NCBI GenBank assembly: GCA_964452465.1
Contig: CAYVMD010000009.1
Span: forward strand, 1 to 58,954
DNA: 58,954 bases
Source: CAYVMD01 sp964452465
Lineage (GTDB): Bacteria; Armatimonadota; JACIXR01
Reading direction: 5' to 3'
The notes beneath the pieces are model-generated. The model saw only the letters and a program-made list of their open reading frames with translations. It was not told the DNA's origin and did not search any database. This document shows, one piece after another, positions 18,301 to 25,063 of this stretch; positions within the stretch are counted from its first letter, which is position 1, and every line of letters starts with the position of its first letter. The position numbers were made by a program, and so were the translations under genes.

Positions 18301-19017
18301 TTCCTCCTCCCTATCTTCCTGCCCTTTGATCCCCACTTTCACTTTGCAATCTCCTAAGCCCTCCACCTCCACCCAGATGTTCCCTGCCTCGTTTACATCG
18401 GGGGGCAGGGAGAGGTTCTCCAAGGGGAGGAAGAGGCGAAGCCCTTGAGAGTGCTCGCCGAAGGAAAGAAAAGCGAAGTTTTGAGGTTCGTGGAAGGAGG
18501 ACTTACAGGGGGCGAATGTCAATGCTTCCTTTTTGGGGGGATAATCCCTGCAGAGATTGAAGCGCCAACTTACCCCCTCCTGGGGGGTTGCTCCGAGGGA
18601 GGAAAAGGGAACGGCAATCTCTCCTTCCCACCTTCCATCCCTGACCCTCACGGCATGGAGCCATGTCCCATTCCAGGAAGGATCCTTGCCTATGCTGTCC
18701 CAGATTGAGCCTTGGGCATTGATGATGAATTGGTAATACATTGGGAAGGAAGGGGCGAGGAATATCTCCACCGCATCATCCTCCCACACATTGCCATCCC
18801 GTTCCCTTTTCTTAGCAAGAGGAGGTAGAGGGGAGGGGCAAGAGAAGGCGATGTATAAGGCTTTATCGTCATAGGCGAGGTAGAAGGTAGGAGATAAAGG
18901 AGAGATGTATTTCCCTCCCAAAGGGGAAAGCCAGGTTAAAGCGGTGGCTGAGGACCATTCCTCCTTCCCCACTATACCATCTATATTGGGAGGAGAAGAT
19001 ATGCGAGGGATGGTCAA
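15307..19017 (-). CDS. Very large secreted glycosidase-like protein with CBM9-like, LamG and TIM-barrel domains (DUF6067-like)
   Basis: From the TTG at 19017 the product is 1236 residues. Residues about 1-185 form a CBM9-like carbohydrate-binding domain (PPNIDGIVGKEEWSSAT, then AYDDKALYIAFSC). A beta-rich middle is followed by a LamG/concanavalin-like domain at about 652-800 (GSLQAWVRID…GWHNIALSWG…IFVDGVL). A barrel at about 860-1130 has FHEHWTDIQNY, LGVYFGYE and DIDGVYLDGTA, like glycoside hydrolase families with acidic strand ends; then a C-terminal beta domain. The TTG start omits an in-phase signal peptide (about RLLLLFFFLLPSLQS) encoded upstream to the stop at 19102-19104. GGGAGGAG lies 8 bases before an ACG at 19099-19101, so translation likely starts there on a non-standard codon, or a base is wrong. 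Exact enzyme activity unknown. Confidence 0.7.
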   Translation of the reverse strand: MTIPRISSPPNIDGIVGKEEWSSATALTWLSPLGGKYISPLSPTFYLAYDDKALYIAFSCPSPLPPLAKKRERDGNVWEDDAVEIFLAPSFPMYYQFIINAQGSIWDSIGKDPSWNGTWLHAVRVRDGRWEGEIAVPFSSLGATPQEGVSWRFNLCRDYPPKKEALTFAPCKSSFHEPQNFAFLSFGEHSQGLRLFLPLENLSLPPDVNEAGNIWVEVEGLGDCKVKVGIKGQEDREEEVSVGKGERKRIGSIHLASGSEARISILALNPQGKEMLSMEGYLKREPLLKVEVIRRFLTKGSIELLVTSEVLGERIKRVRAYLERNRREIVKKEWRFEKGKVEGSMRVAHLPAGNYKLRVEALDEKGDVLDTYEETLTLPGRPTWLHSQAGITDEVLPPWTPIEVKGDELKVWGRSYTFGEEGLPKSIRSKGEELLAGPVYWEIESEGDLQTKGMKRVWEAKPSLYVAVWENPDYTCKASAEFDGMIRFDVALHPQREITVKRLALVIPLKSAYAKYLHYFPGMWGSCSNSFGLKGDWESAFRPLVFIADEEKGLSWFCESDEKFRLADPQRAIEVRRKGEETVLRINIINVPTKIKSFSLTFGLQATPVRPVPVAWWLKDRICHWGYYGLEKAPAPIGGPITYPAEGNIDPERGSLQAWVRIDFDAQEPVAEGIPRGNYNRDFWAIHLPNGDTASLYWNIDDRGMRFFAYHASTDEYPLILGAPSNLPKGWHNIALSWGDEIRIFVDGVLTARHPFRGLFGKEVDLKGARMVLGGGRCEMAIEQFAIYNQSLREIFPTRPLPQENALLWDYLGDVEEMKTKPRIGVGGVLSAPLDLVESPGGKALLLWRPDWRERKFLDVAQERGVRTIIFHEHWTDIQNYTETTHEEEMRSLVDALHRRGMRLGVYFGYEMADIAPEFPFYSQECLAWRPGQWFYTRLPQQKDYRVCYNSPWADFLADGMEKVLKEYDIDGVYLDGTASPMSCDNRLHGCGYLDEKGNLHPTYPIFAVRNLMKRIYTICYKHRPDWPLVNVHNSTYLGPPTLAFATSYWDGEQFAGVPRDGKHPLEILPLDAFRCEFMGHNIGVPADFLVYEGNPFTYQEGLAIALLHDVFPRPPGMGSEGFEIASRIWKAFEEFGAMESEWIPYWRSGDLVGIDKAEVYASVYLKKGKGALVVISNLGRKEEEVNLTLNAKRLGFSPKKVREIVTGLEVSMGKDKIRLPLPAFRLRVLFLEDNI

Positions 19018-19146
19018 GAGGGGTTGAGATTGAAGGGATGGGAGTAGAAAAAAGAAAAGCAGGAGAAGCCGTAATTTAGAAATTTTGTTAAATGTAAGCG
19101 TTTATCTCTCCTCCCTTCCTTTGCTTTTGGTTAAATAATGAAAATC

Positions 19147-19671
19147 CTAAAACCTACCAACTACAACGAAGGCCAAGCCGGTGTTGCCGTTCCTGCCAAA
19201 TTCTATATATTGCATCTCCATCCCCAATTGGGAAGTGCCATATCCAAATGCCAATCGCCCTCCTATGTCTATCTTGGAATCGCTCGCCCTACTCCCGTTT
19301 ACCTCCACCCTTACTTTAAGGTAGTTAAAACCGATGCCATATACATAGTAAAACCTCTTCCCTCTGCTTCTGTATCTCGTATTATACATGAGGGGGACAT
19401 TTACAATCTTGCTGTGATACTTGTAAGTATCTATGAACCCGCTTTGGGAATTATTTATATAATCCAGGGTGAGATATTCGAGGCGCTCTTCCCCAAAGGT
19501 TTCATAACGGTTGAAGGGATAGGACACGCCCAAGAGCAACCAATTGCTTCCGTAAACATCCCTCGTTTGGGAATCGGAAGGGATGAAATATCCTGCGTTG
19601 AGGGAAAAGACATCCCCCTTCCCTAGGACAGGGAGAAGGAGCACAAGATAAAAGAAAAGGTTCTTTCGCAT
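19147..19671 (-). CDS. Small outer-membrane beta-barrel protein
   Basis: The 174-residue product begins with a signal peptide (LFFYLVLLLPVLGKG). The mature part alternates short hydrophobic-aromatic strands and polar turns and ends in phenylalanine (GLAFVVVGRF), as outer-membrane barrels do; about 8 strands would fit (OmpW/OmpX-sized). ATG at 19671 directly abuts the TAA of the PilT gene ending at 19672, so it is the last gene of the PilT operon. It could anchor or respond to the pilus machinery at the outer membrane, but that is only context. I do not recognise a family. Confidence 0.7.
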   Translation of the reverse strand: MRKNLFFYLVLLLPVLGKGDVFSLNAGYFIPSDSQTRDVYGSNWLLLGVSYPFNRYETFGEERLEYLTLDYINNSQSGFIDTYKYHSKIVNVPLMYNTRYRSRGKRFYYVYGIGFNYLKVRVEVNGSRASDSKIDIGGRLAFGYGTSQLGMEMQYIEFGRNGNTGLAFVVVGRF

Positions 19672-20736
19672 CTATTTTATCAAAGCCTCAAATTCCCTCG
19701 GCTCCTTGACCCTGGACATGGCCTCCTCTTTGGTGATTATCCCCCTCTTCACCAATTGGGCGAGGTGCTGATCGAGGGTCATCATTCCCTGCTTCATGCC
19801 CGTTTGGAGAAGCGAGTTTATCTGGTAATTCTTGCTGTCTCTGATGAGTCCTCTGACGCCCGGCGTTGCTACCAAGATTTCGAACGCTGCCACCCTACCC
19901 CTCCCATCCGCTCGCTTCACCAGGGTTTGTGAAATAACACCTATGAGGTTAGAGGCTAATTGAGTCCTTATTTGGGGTTGTTGGCTGGGGGGGAAGATAT
20001 CTATTACTCTATCCACCGTCTGCACCGCATCGGGGGTATGAAGGGTGGAGAAGACGAGGTGCCCCGTCTCTGCCGCTATCAAGGAAAGGGCAACCGTCTC
20101 CAGATCTCGCATCTCCCCCACGAGGATGACATCGGGGTCCTGCCTGAGGACATACTTTAGGGCATTGGGGAAGGAATGGGTATCCACCCCTACCTCCCTT
20201 TGGGTGATCATCGCCTTTTTATCCTTATGAAGATATTCGATAGGGTCTTCTATCGTCACGATATGAAGGGGGAAGTTGCTATTTATATAATCTATCAGAG
20301 AGGCAAGAGTGGTGGTCTTCCCTGAACCTGCTGGACCCGTTACGATGACCATCCCTCTCGGTCTCTCGCAGAAGGTTTTCACTATCGGGGGGAGTCCTAT
20401 TTCCTCCATGCTCATGATCCGATAGGGGATGAGGCGGAATGCAGCTCCTACACAACCTCTTTGGACGAACACATTGACCCTGAACCTTGCTGTGCCAGGA
20501 ACCTCGTAGGCGAGGTCAAGCTCCAACTCCTCCTCGAAGCGCCGCCTTTGCTCCTCGGTGAGGATGGAGTAGGCGAGATCCTTCACCTCATCCTTTGATA
20601 GTGGAGGCTCCTCATTAGTGACCAGGTCCCCATAAATCCTGAAGATGGGAGGGGAACCCGCCTTTAGAATGAGATCCGAGGCATCTCGTTCCTTTACTTC
20701 CTGCAGTAAAGAATGCATTTTATCCTTGGGATTCAT
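19672..20736 (-). CDS. pilT: PilT-type retraction ATPase, copy 1
   Basis: The 354-residue product is a PilT/GspE-superfamily ATPase. It has GPAGSGKTTT (Walker A, about 132-141; most PilTs have GPTGSGKST), the Asp box IEDPIEYLH, Walker B VILVGEMRDLET and the His box AETGHLVFSTLHT. The C-terminal retraction motif AIRNLIRE appears as GVRGLIRDSK. PilT hexamers depolymerise type IV pili from the cytoplasmic face. ATG start behind AAGGAGGTGAG. It is the third of three tandem pilT genes read from 22923 to 19672, 24 bases after the second. The A-for-T change in Walker A should be tolerated. Confidence 0.93.
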   Translation of the reverse strand: MNPKDKMHSLLQEVKERDASDLILKAGSPPIFRIYGDLVTNEEPPLSKDEVKDLAYSILTEEQRRRFEEELELDLAYEVPGTARFRVNVFVQRGCVGAAFRLIPYRIMSMEEIGLPPIVKTFCERPRGMVIVTGPAGSGKTTTLASLIDYINSNFPLHIVTIEDPIEYLHKDKKAMITQREVGVDTHSFPNALKYVLRQDPDVILVGEMRDLETVALSLIAAETGHLVFSTLHTPDAVQTVDRVIDIFPPSQQPQIRTQLASNLIGVISQTLVKRADGRGRVAAFEILVATPGVRGLIRDSKNYQINSLLQTGMKQGMMTLDQHLAQLVKRGIITKEEAMSRVKEPREFEALIK

Positions 20737-20760
20737 CCTCTCACCTCCTTCATTTCGATC

Positions 20761-21846
20761 TTAAGCCCGGGCAGGACGAATTGCTTTCGCCCTTTGTTCG
20801 AATTCCGCAGGATTCTGTGCTTTGGCGTAGGCCGCCTCATAGGTTACTAACCCCTGCTTGTAAAGCTCCAAGAGGTGCATATCCATGGAGAACATCCCGA
20901 ATTCCGTGCCCGTTTGGATTAAGGAGTAAAGTTGATGGGTCTTACCTTCTCTAATAAGAGCACGAACGGCGGGGGTGGCGATCATCACTTCCACTACCGC
21001 TATCCTACCCGGCTTATCAGCACGAGGCAAGAGTCCCTGAGATATACAAGCAAGGAGAGTCATGGACAACTGGGTTCTTATCTGCTCCTGTTGCTCGGGA
21101 GGGAAGACATCTATCAGCCTGTCTACGGTTTGCGGGGTATCGATGGTGTGGAGAGTGGAGAGAACAAGGTGTCCCGTCTCCGCAGCTGTTATCGCTAAGC
21201 GTATCGTCTCCAAATCCCTCATCTCTCCTACTAAAATGATGTCTGGGTTTTGACGAAGGATGTGGCGGAGAGCATTCGCGTAGGAGAGGGTATCAATCCC
21301 CACCTCCCTCTGCTCAAAGATGCTCAACTTATCCTCAAATAAGAACTCTATCGGCTCCTCTATAGTGACGATATGGGCTCTTTTATTAAGATTTATGTGT
21401 TCCAACATCGCTGCCAGGGTAGTGGATTTCCCTGAACCAGTGGGACCGGTAACAAGGATCAGCCCGCGGGGGCGCATTGCAATTTGCTTCAATACTTGAG
21501 GGAGCAGAAGTTCATCTATCGTCTTTATGCGGAAGGGGATCATCCTTAAGGCAGCGCTTATGTTTCCTCTATCCTTATACACATTCACCCTGAAGCGAGC
21601 TAAGCCCTCTATCTGATAACCTAAGTCCAACTCCAAACGCTCTTCAAACCGTTTTCTTTGCTCATCGGTGAGGATGCTATAAATCAGATCTCTTGCATCT
21701 TCCGGCCCAAGGACGGGAAGTTCGGTGCGCACCAAATCTCCATAAATGCGAATGATGGGAGGCTGCCCAACCTTTATATGAAGGTCCGAAGCATCCCGCT
21801 CAACCGTCATTCGCAAAAGGTCATCCAATGTGTAAGGGTACCCCAT
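20761..21846 (-). CDS. pilT: PilT-type retraction ATPase, copy 2
   Basis: The 361-residue product has canonical GPTGSGKSTT (about 133-142), IEEPIEFLFEDK, ILVGEMRDLETI and AETGHLVLSTLHT motifs. The C-terminal motif is AVRALIREGK, the closest of the three copies to the AIRNLIRE consensus linked to retraction. So this copy is the best candidate for the main retraction motor. ATG start with a purine-rich AAGGAGGTG upstream, 3 bases after the stop of copy 3. Cytoplasmic hexamer that would act with PilC and the pilin fibre, neither of which is in the window; the prepilin-like genes at 1798 and 8033 are possible substrates. Confidence 0.95.
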   Translation of the reverse strand: MGYPYTLDDLLRMTVERDASDLHIKVGQPPIIRIYGDLVRTELPVLGPEDARDLIYSILTDEQRKRFEERLELDLGYQIEGLARFRVNVYKDRGNISAALRMIPFRIKTIDELLLPQVLKQIAMRPRGLILVTGPTGSGKSTTLAAMLEHINLNKRAHIVTIEEPIEFLFEDKLSIFEQREVGIDTLSYANALRHILRQNPDIILVGEMRDLETIRLAITAAETGHLVLSTLHTIDTPQTVDRLIDVFPPEQQEQIRTQLSMTLLACISQGLLPRADKPGRIAVVEVMIATPAVRALIREGKTHQLYSLIQTGTEFGMFSMDMHLLELYKQGLVTYEAAYAKAQNPAEFEQRAKAIRPARA

Positions 21847-21849
21847 GAC

Positions 21850-22923
21850 TTAAGCACCTCCTTTCCTTAACATTTGTCGCATTTCCGAAAGCACCCCTGC
21901 GTTGGCAAGCGCTTCCTCTTCGGTAATATAGCCCTCCCGGTAAAGCTTGTAAAGGGCTTGATTCATCGTTTGCATCCCCCAAAAACCTCCCTCCGCAATT
22001 AAGGAGTAGATGTGCCCGAACCTCCCTTCTTCTATGTATTTCGCCACCGTGGGAGTGCATATCATTACCTCCAAGGCAGGTATTAGGCGAGAGCCATCCT
22101 TAGCGGGAAGCAGCTTCTGGGAGATTACCGCCCGCAGGGAAACGGATAAGCGCACGGATATCTGCGGCTTATCGGAAGGGGGGAACATATTGACTATCCT
22201 GTCCAGGGTCTCCACGGCGGAGGCGGTGTGCACCGTGGAGAAGACCAAGTGCCCGGTCTCCGAGGAGGCTAAAGCGACATTAAAGGTTTCCACATCCCTC
22301 ATCTCCCCTATGAGGATCACATCGGGGTTCTGCCTCACCACACGGCGCAGAGCCTCCTGAAAGGAAGCGGTGTCTATCCCCACTTCCCTTTGACTCACGA
22401 CCGCCTTCTTGTCGCTATGCACATACTCTATCGGCTCCTCGATGGTTACTATGCTACACGGTTTGTTCTCGTTTATGAAATCTATCATCGCTGCTAAGGT
22501 TGTCGACTTCCCCGAGCCGGTAGGACCTGTAACGAGCACTAAGCCCTGCTTCGTTAGCGCTATATTCTTTAACACCGGAGGAAGCATCAACTCCTCGAAG
22601 GAAGGGATCTTTAAGGGAAGAAGCCTTAGGGCTAAAGCTATGCTCCCTCTCTGGAAATATCCATTCACCCTAAACCTCCTCTCCCCCCAAGTGAAGGCCA
22701 TGTCTATCTCATGGGTAGTGTTCAGCTCCTCCCACTGATCATCGTTCATCAACTCCCTCGCAATGCGCGCTGTATCCTCGGGCGTAAGAGGGGGGAAGTC
22801 CTTCAAGAAATGAACTTCTCCCACCTTCCTCAATGCAGGGGGGCAGCCTGCCTTTATGTAGATATCCGTGGCGCCCTCTTCTATGCCGATCTTTAAAATA
22901 TCCCACGCTTGCAAGGAGATCAT
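21850..22923 (-). CDS. pilT: PilT-type ATPase, copy 3 (PilU-like divergence)
   Basis: The 357-residue product starts at the ATG at 22923 that overlaps the stop of the preceding gene (ATGA) behind AAGGAGGAGG; a longer frame upstream to 23013 lies in another coding gene and is not used. Walker A GPTGSGKSTT is near 131-140, with IEEPIEYVHSDK, VILIGEMRDVET and SETGHLVFSTVHT. The retraction motif is degraded to TVAKYIEEGR. In PilT, changes in this motif abolish retraction while ATPase activity can remain, so this copy may be an accessory motor like PilU. It heads the three-gene PilT array. Confidence 0.92.
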   Translation of the reverse strand: MISLQAWDILKIGIEEGATDIYIKAGCPPALRKVGEVHFLKDFPPLTPEDTARIARELMNDDQWEELNTTHEIDMAFTWGERRFRVNGYFQRGSIALALRLLPLKIPSFEELMLPPVLKNIALTKQGLVLVTGPTGSGKSTTLAAMIDFINENKPCSIVTIEEPIEYVHSDKKAVVSQREVGIDTASFQEALRRVVRQNPDVILIGEMRDVETFNVALASSETGHLVFSTVHTASAVETLDRIVNMFPPSDKPQISVRLSVSLRAVISQKLLPAKDGSRLIPALEVMICTPTVAKYIEEGRFGHIYSLIAEGGFWGMQTMNQALYKLYREGYITEEEALANAGVLSEMRQMLRKGGA

Positions 22924-23507
22924 CTCTTCCTCCTCCTTAGGGTGAGGAATGTACCTAAAGATACCACAACTATACCACCGAATAGGTAAAAAAATAACCT
23001 CCCCCTTTCCCAAAAGGAATAGAGGGAAACATTCCTTGGCTTTTCTTCCTTGAATAATACCTCGTAGTTGAAATTTCCCATTCCTAAATTATTAATGATA
23101 ATCTTGTCGTTTTCGAAACGCAAGGGCAGAGAATTCCTCAAGGGGCGAAAGGGTAAAAGAACGATGCGAAGGGAACGAAGGTCGCTGAAGGCATTGATAA
23201 AGGCTTGTAGATACCCTCTCTCATCCTCCCACCCCTTCCCTTTGGACATCTGAAGATGGGCGCTGGTGATCCCCTCCTCCTCCCTTATCCGTAGATCCGT
23301 CACATCTCCTCCCCAAAAATGACCTAACCTCTCTACATATTCCTTCACTTTATCCTCCGATACTACATAGGAGAAGGCAATACCCACATCCTCCTTACCT
23401 CCGGGCAGGAGGGAACAGATTATCACCACCTCAGGCATTTGCTTTTCCATCCCCGCCCCCTGTGCTCCACCAATCCATAGGAACAGAAAAAGCAGGGAAG
23501 TCAACAT
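22920..23507 (-). CDS. Unknown protein with signal peptide and C-terminal membrane anchor
   Basis: The product of about 195 residues begins with a hydrophobic signal (LLFLFLWIGGAQG) and ends with a membrane segment (FYLFGGIVVVSLGTFL) and a basic tail RRRKR. The 130-residue part between would face the periplasm. The ATG at 23507 overlaps the stop of the THEP1 gene by 7 bases and follows GGAGGAGGT without spacing, so translation by coupling or from the next codon TTG is possible; a TTG at 23525 gives a longer form. Its stop overlaps the start of pilT copy 3. I do not recognise a family. Its place before three pilT genes suggests a role near the pilus base or simply shared expression. Confidence 0.7.
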   Translation of the reverse strand: MLTSLLFLFLWIGGAQGAGMEKQMPEVVIICSLLPGGKEDVGIAFSYVVSEDKVKEYVERLGHFWGGDVTDLRIREEEGITSAHLQMSKGKGWEDERGYLQAFINAFSDLRSLRIVLLPFRPLRNSLPLRFENDKIIINNLGMGNFNYEVLFKEEKPRNVSLYSFWERGRLFFYLFGGIVVVSLGTFLTLRRRKR

Positions 23508-24025
23508 ACCTCCTCCAAAAGGCAACGAACCTTTTGGAATACCTCCTCTCTATTCTGCGGCGTCAGCCAAAGCACTATCGTGTCCTGGCGAGCTCTTATC
23601 GCATCCAAAAAGGGCTCTCTCGCCCTATGAAGGGTCCCCAGCAGGGGTTTCTCGCTATCCAAAGCCTTCCGAACACACTGGCGGAAGAGGGGAGAAAAGA
23701 GCTCCATCTTCCCTATCTCATCTATAACCACGATATCGCTATCCCTTATCGCCTCCTCTATAGCTCTGACCCCTATCTCCTCGATGTCTTTTATATTAAC
23801 CCCGTATTTTCCTACCCTCCAGGGGCTTTTTATATCCTTATGGGCTAAAATCCCCTCCTTCCCACCCAGGGTTCGAATACGAAAGCCTACCCTCTCGCCC
23901 TTTTCCCTTATATCCTCGCTTATAAACCCACCCACTTTAACCTTCGTCTCTCTTAGTAATTCCTTCAATAGGGAGGTTTTACCCACGCCGGGCATCCCTG
24001 ATATAAGTATGTTCTTTATCCTCAT
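23501..24025 (-). CDS. Nucleoside-triphosphatase, THEP1 type
   Basis: The 174-residue product is a small P-loop NTPase with GMPGVGKTSL near 10-19, KVGGFISEDIREKGERVGF, and Walker B IVVIDEIGKMELFS. These are the features of the THEP1 family (COG1618), best known from thermophilic bacteria and archaea; it hydrolyses NTPs slowly and its cellular role is unclear. Length is typical (about 175-180). ATG start 19 bases downstream of the tRNA-Ala gene on the same strand, so both may share the tRNA promoter. It is the first protein gene of the cluster leading into the pilT genes. Confidence 0.9.
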   Translation of the reverse strand: MRIKNILISGMPGVGKTSLLKELLRETKVKVGGFISEDIREKGERVGFRIRTLGGKEGILAHKDIKSPWRVGKYGVNIKDIEEIGVRAIEEAIRDSDIVVIDEIGKMELFSPLFRQCVRKALDSEKPLLGTLHRAREPFLDAIRARQDTIVLWLTPQNREEVFQKVRCLLEEVC

Positions 24026-24044
24026 GCTTACCCATAGATAAAAA

Positions 24045-24119
24045 TGGTGGAGCCGGTGGGACTTGAACCCACGACCTTTTCCATGCCAAGGAAACGCTCT
24101 CCCCCTGAGCTACGGCCCC
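24045..24119 (-). tRNA. tRNA-Ala (anticodon GGC), CCA encoded
   Basis: The minus strand folds into a standard cloverleaf: acceptor GGGGCCG/CGGCTCC with one G-U, D-stem GCTC/GAGC, anticodon stem TTTCC/GGAAA with loop TTGGCAT (anticodon GGC, reading GCC and GCT alanine codons), and T-arm GTGGG-TTCAAGT-CCCAC. Discriminator A and a genomically encoded CCA end at 24045. Confidence 0.96.
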
Positions 24120-24129
24120 ACATTTATAT

Positions 24130-24157
24130 ATTTTATACCTGAGGAGAATGTCGTCAA
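24130..24157 (-). promoter_or_regulatory. Promoter of the tRNA-Ala gene
   Basis: Minus-strand TTGACG (24152-24157) and TAAAAT (24130-24135) with a 16-base spacer, 11 bases before the tRNA. Its -35 box is one arm of a perfect 8-base inverted repeat with the -35 box of the divergent promoter. Confidence 0.65.
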
Positions 24158-24176
24158 CACTTTCTGAAAAGGTTGG

Positions 24177-24205
24177 TTGACGAATTGGATAACATGCTTC
24201 ATAAT
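24177..24205 (+). promoter_or_regulatory. Promoter of the sugar isomerase-like gene
   Basis: TTGACG (24177-24182) and CATAAT (24200-24205) with a 17-base spacer. The expected start of transcription, near 24212, falls at the start codon, which suggests a leaderless or nearly leaderless mRNA. Confidence 0.65.
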
Positions 24206-24214
24206 TAGGATGTG

Positions 24215-25063
24215 ATGAGAATAGGTTGTTTTACCGACGAGATAAGCCAAGATCTGAGAGAAGCAATAGAATTGATGAAGGAGTTCGACATCAAGGAAGC
24301 AGAATTGCGTTCTTTTTGGGGGCGCAATCTGCTGGAGATGGAGGATGAGGACCTACAAAAAGCGAGGAAGATGCTCGAGGTGGAGGGAATTAGGGTATCC
24401 TGTATAGCTTCTCCCCTCTTCAAATGCAACCTCTTTGGAGAGGAGATTCCCAGAGGAGACCTTCACCTCGCTAGTCCTCGCCCTTTGGAGGAGCAATGGG
24501 CGATACTAAGGCGCTCCATAGAACTCGCCAAATTCTTCGAAGCACCCATAGTAAGAACCTTCTCCTTCTGGCGAGTGGTCGAGCCCAACGAGGAGATCTT
24601 CCGGAAGATCGCTCCCCTTCTGGAGAAAGCTTCAGAGGAGGTAGCGAAAGCAGGTTTGACGCTCGCTTTGGAAAACGAGCATTCCTGCTTCGCTGGCTCA
24701 GGAGAGGAAACAGCACAACTCCTTTCCCTTCTGGACTCCTCCAACCTCGGTGTCATCTGGGACCCGGGAAACGCCTTTTTCGCCGGAGAAACCCCTTACC
24801 CCAACGGTTACGAGAAGGTGAAGGCGCGTATAGTGCATGTCCATATAAAGGATGCTCGGCGCAACCCATCCACTAATGAACCGGAGTGGGCACTCATAGG
24901 CGAGGGGGAGATAGATTTCCCCTCCCAGGTAAAAGCCCTAAAAAGGGACGGCTTCTCAGGGGTTCTGTCGCTTGAAACGCATGTGGCCATACCTTCCCCC
25001 AAGGAGGCATCGCGTCTTTCCCTTAAAATACTTTCAGCATTGATGGAGGAAGTGGTCGAATAA
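24215..25063 (+). CDS. Xylose isomerase-like TIM-barrel protein (sugar phosphate isomerase/epimerase family)
   Basis: The product of about 282 residues belongs to the AP-endonuclease-2/xylose-isomerase-like superfamily (IolE/IolI type). Metal ligand positions fit: ALENEHSC, WDPGNAFF, VHVHIKDAR, GEGEIDF and LSLETHV. Members isomerise or epimerise free or phosphorylated sugars and cyclitols in the cytoplasm; the substrate is not clear. Starts are GTG at 24212 or ATG at 24215. AGGA precedes the ATG closely, but the promoter at 24177 would begin transcription right there. The next gene starts directly after the stop. Confidence 0.85.
   Translation: MRIGCFTDEISQDLREAIELMKEFDIKEAELRSFWGRNLLEMEDEDLQKARKMLEVEGIRVSCIASPLFKCNLFGEEIPRGDLHLASPRPLEEQWAILRRSIELAKFFEAPIVRTFSFWRVVEPNEEIFRKIAPLLEKASEEVAKAGLTLALENEHSCFAGSGEETAQLLSLLDSSNLGVIWDPGNAFFAGETPYPNGYEKVKARIVHVHIKDARRNPSTNEPEWALIGEGEIDFPSQVKALKRDGFSGVLSLETHVAIPSPKEASRLSLKILSALMEEVVE

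Noticed and set aside
22924..23013. 30-residue N-terminal extension of pilT copy 3
   Set aside because: It lies in the coding part of the preceding gene; the ATG at 22923 has AAGGAGGAGG and overlaps that gene's stop.
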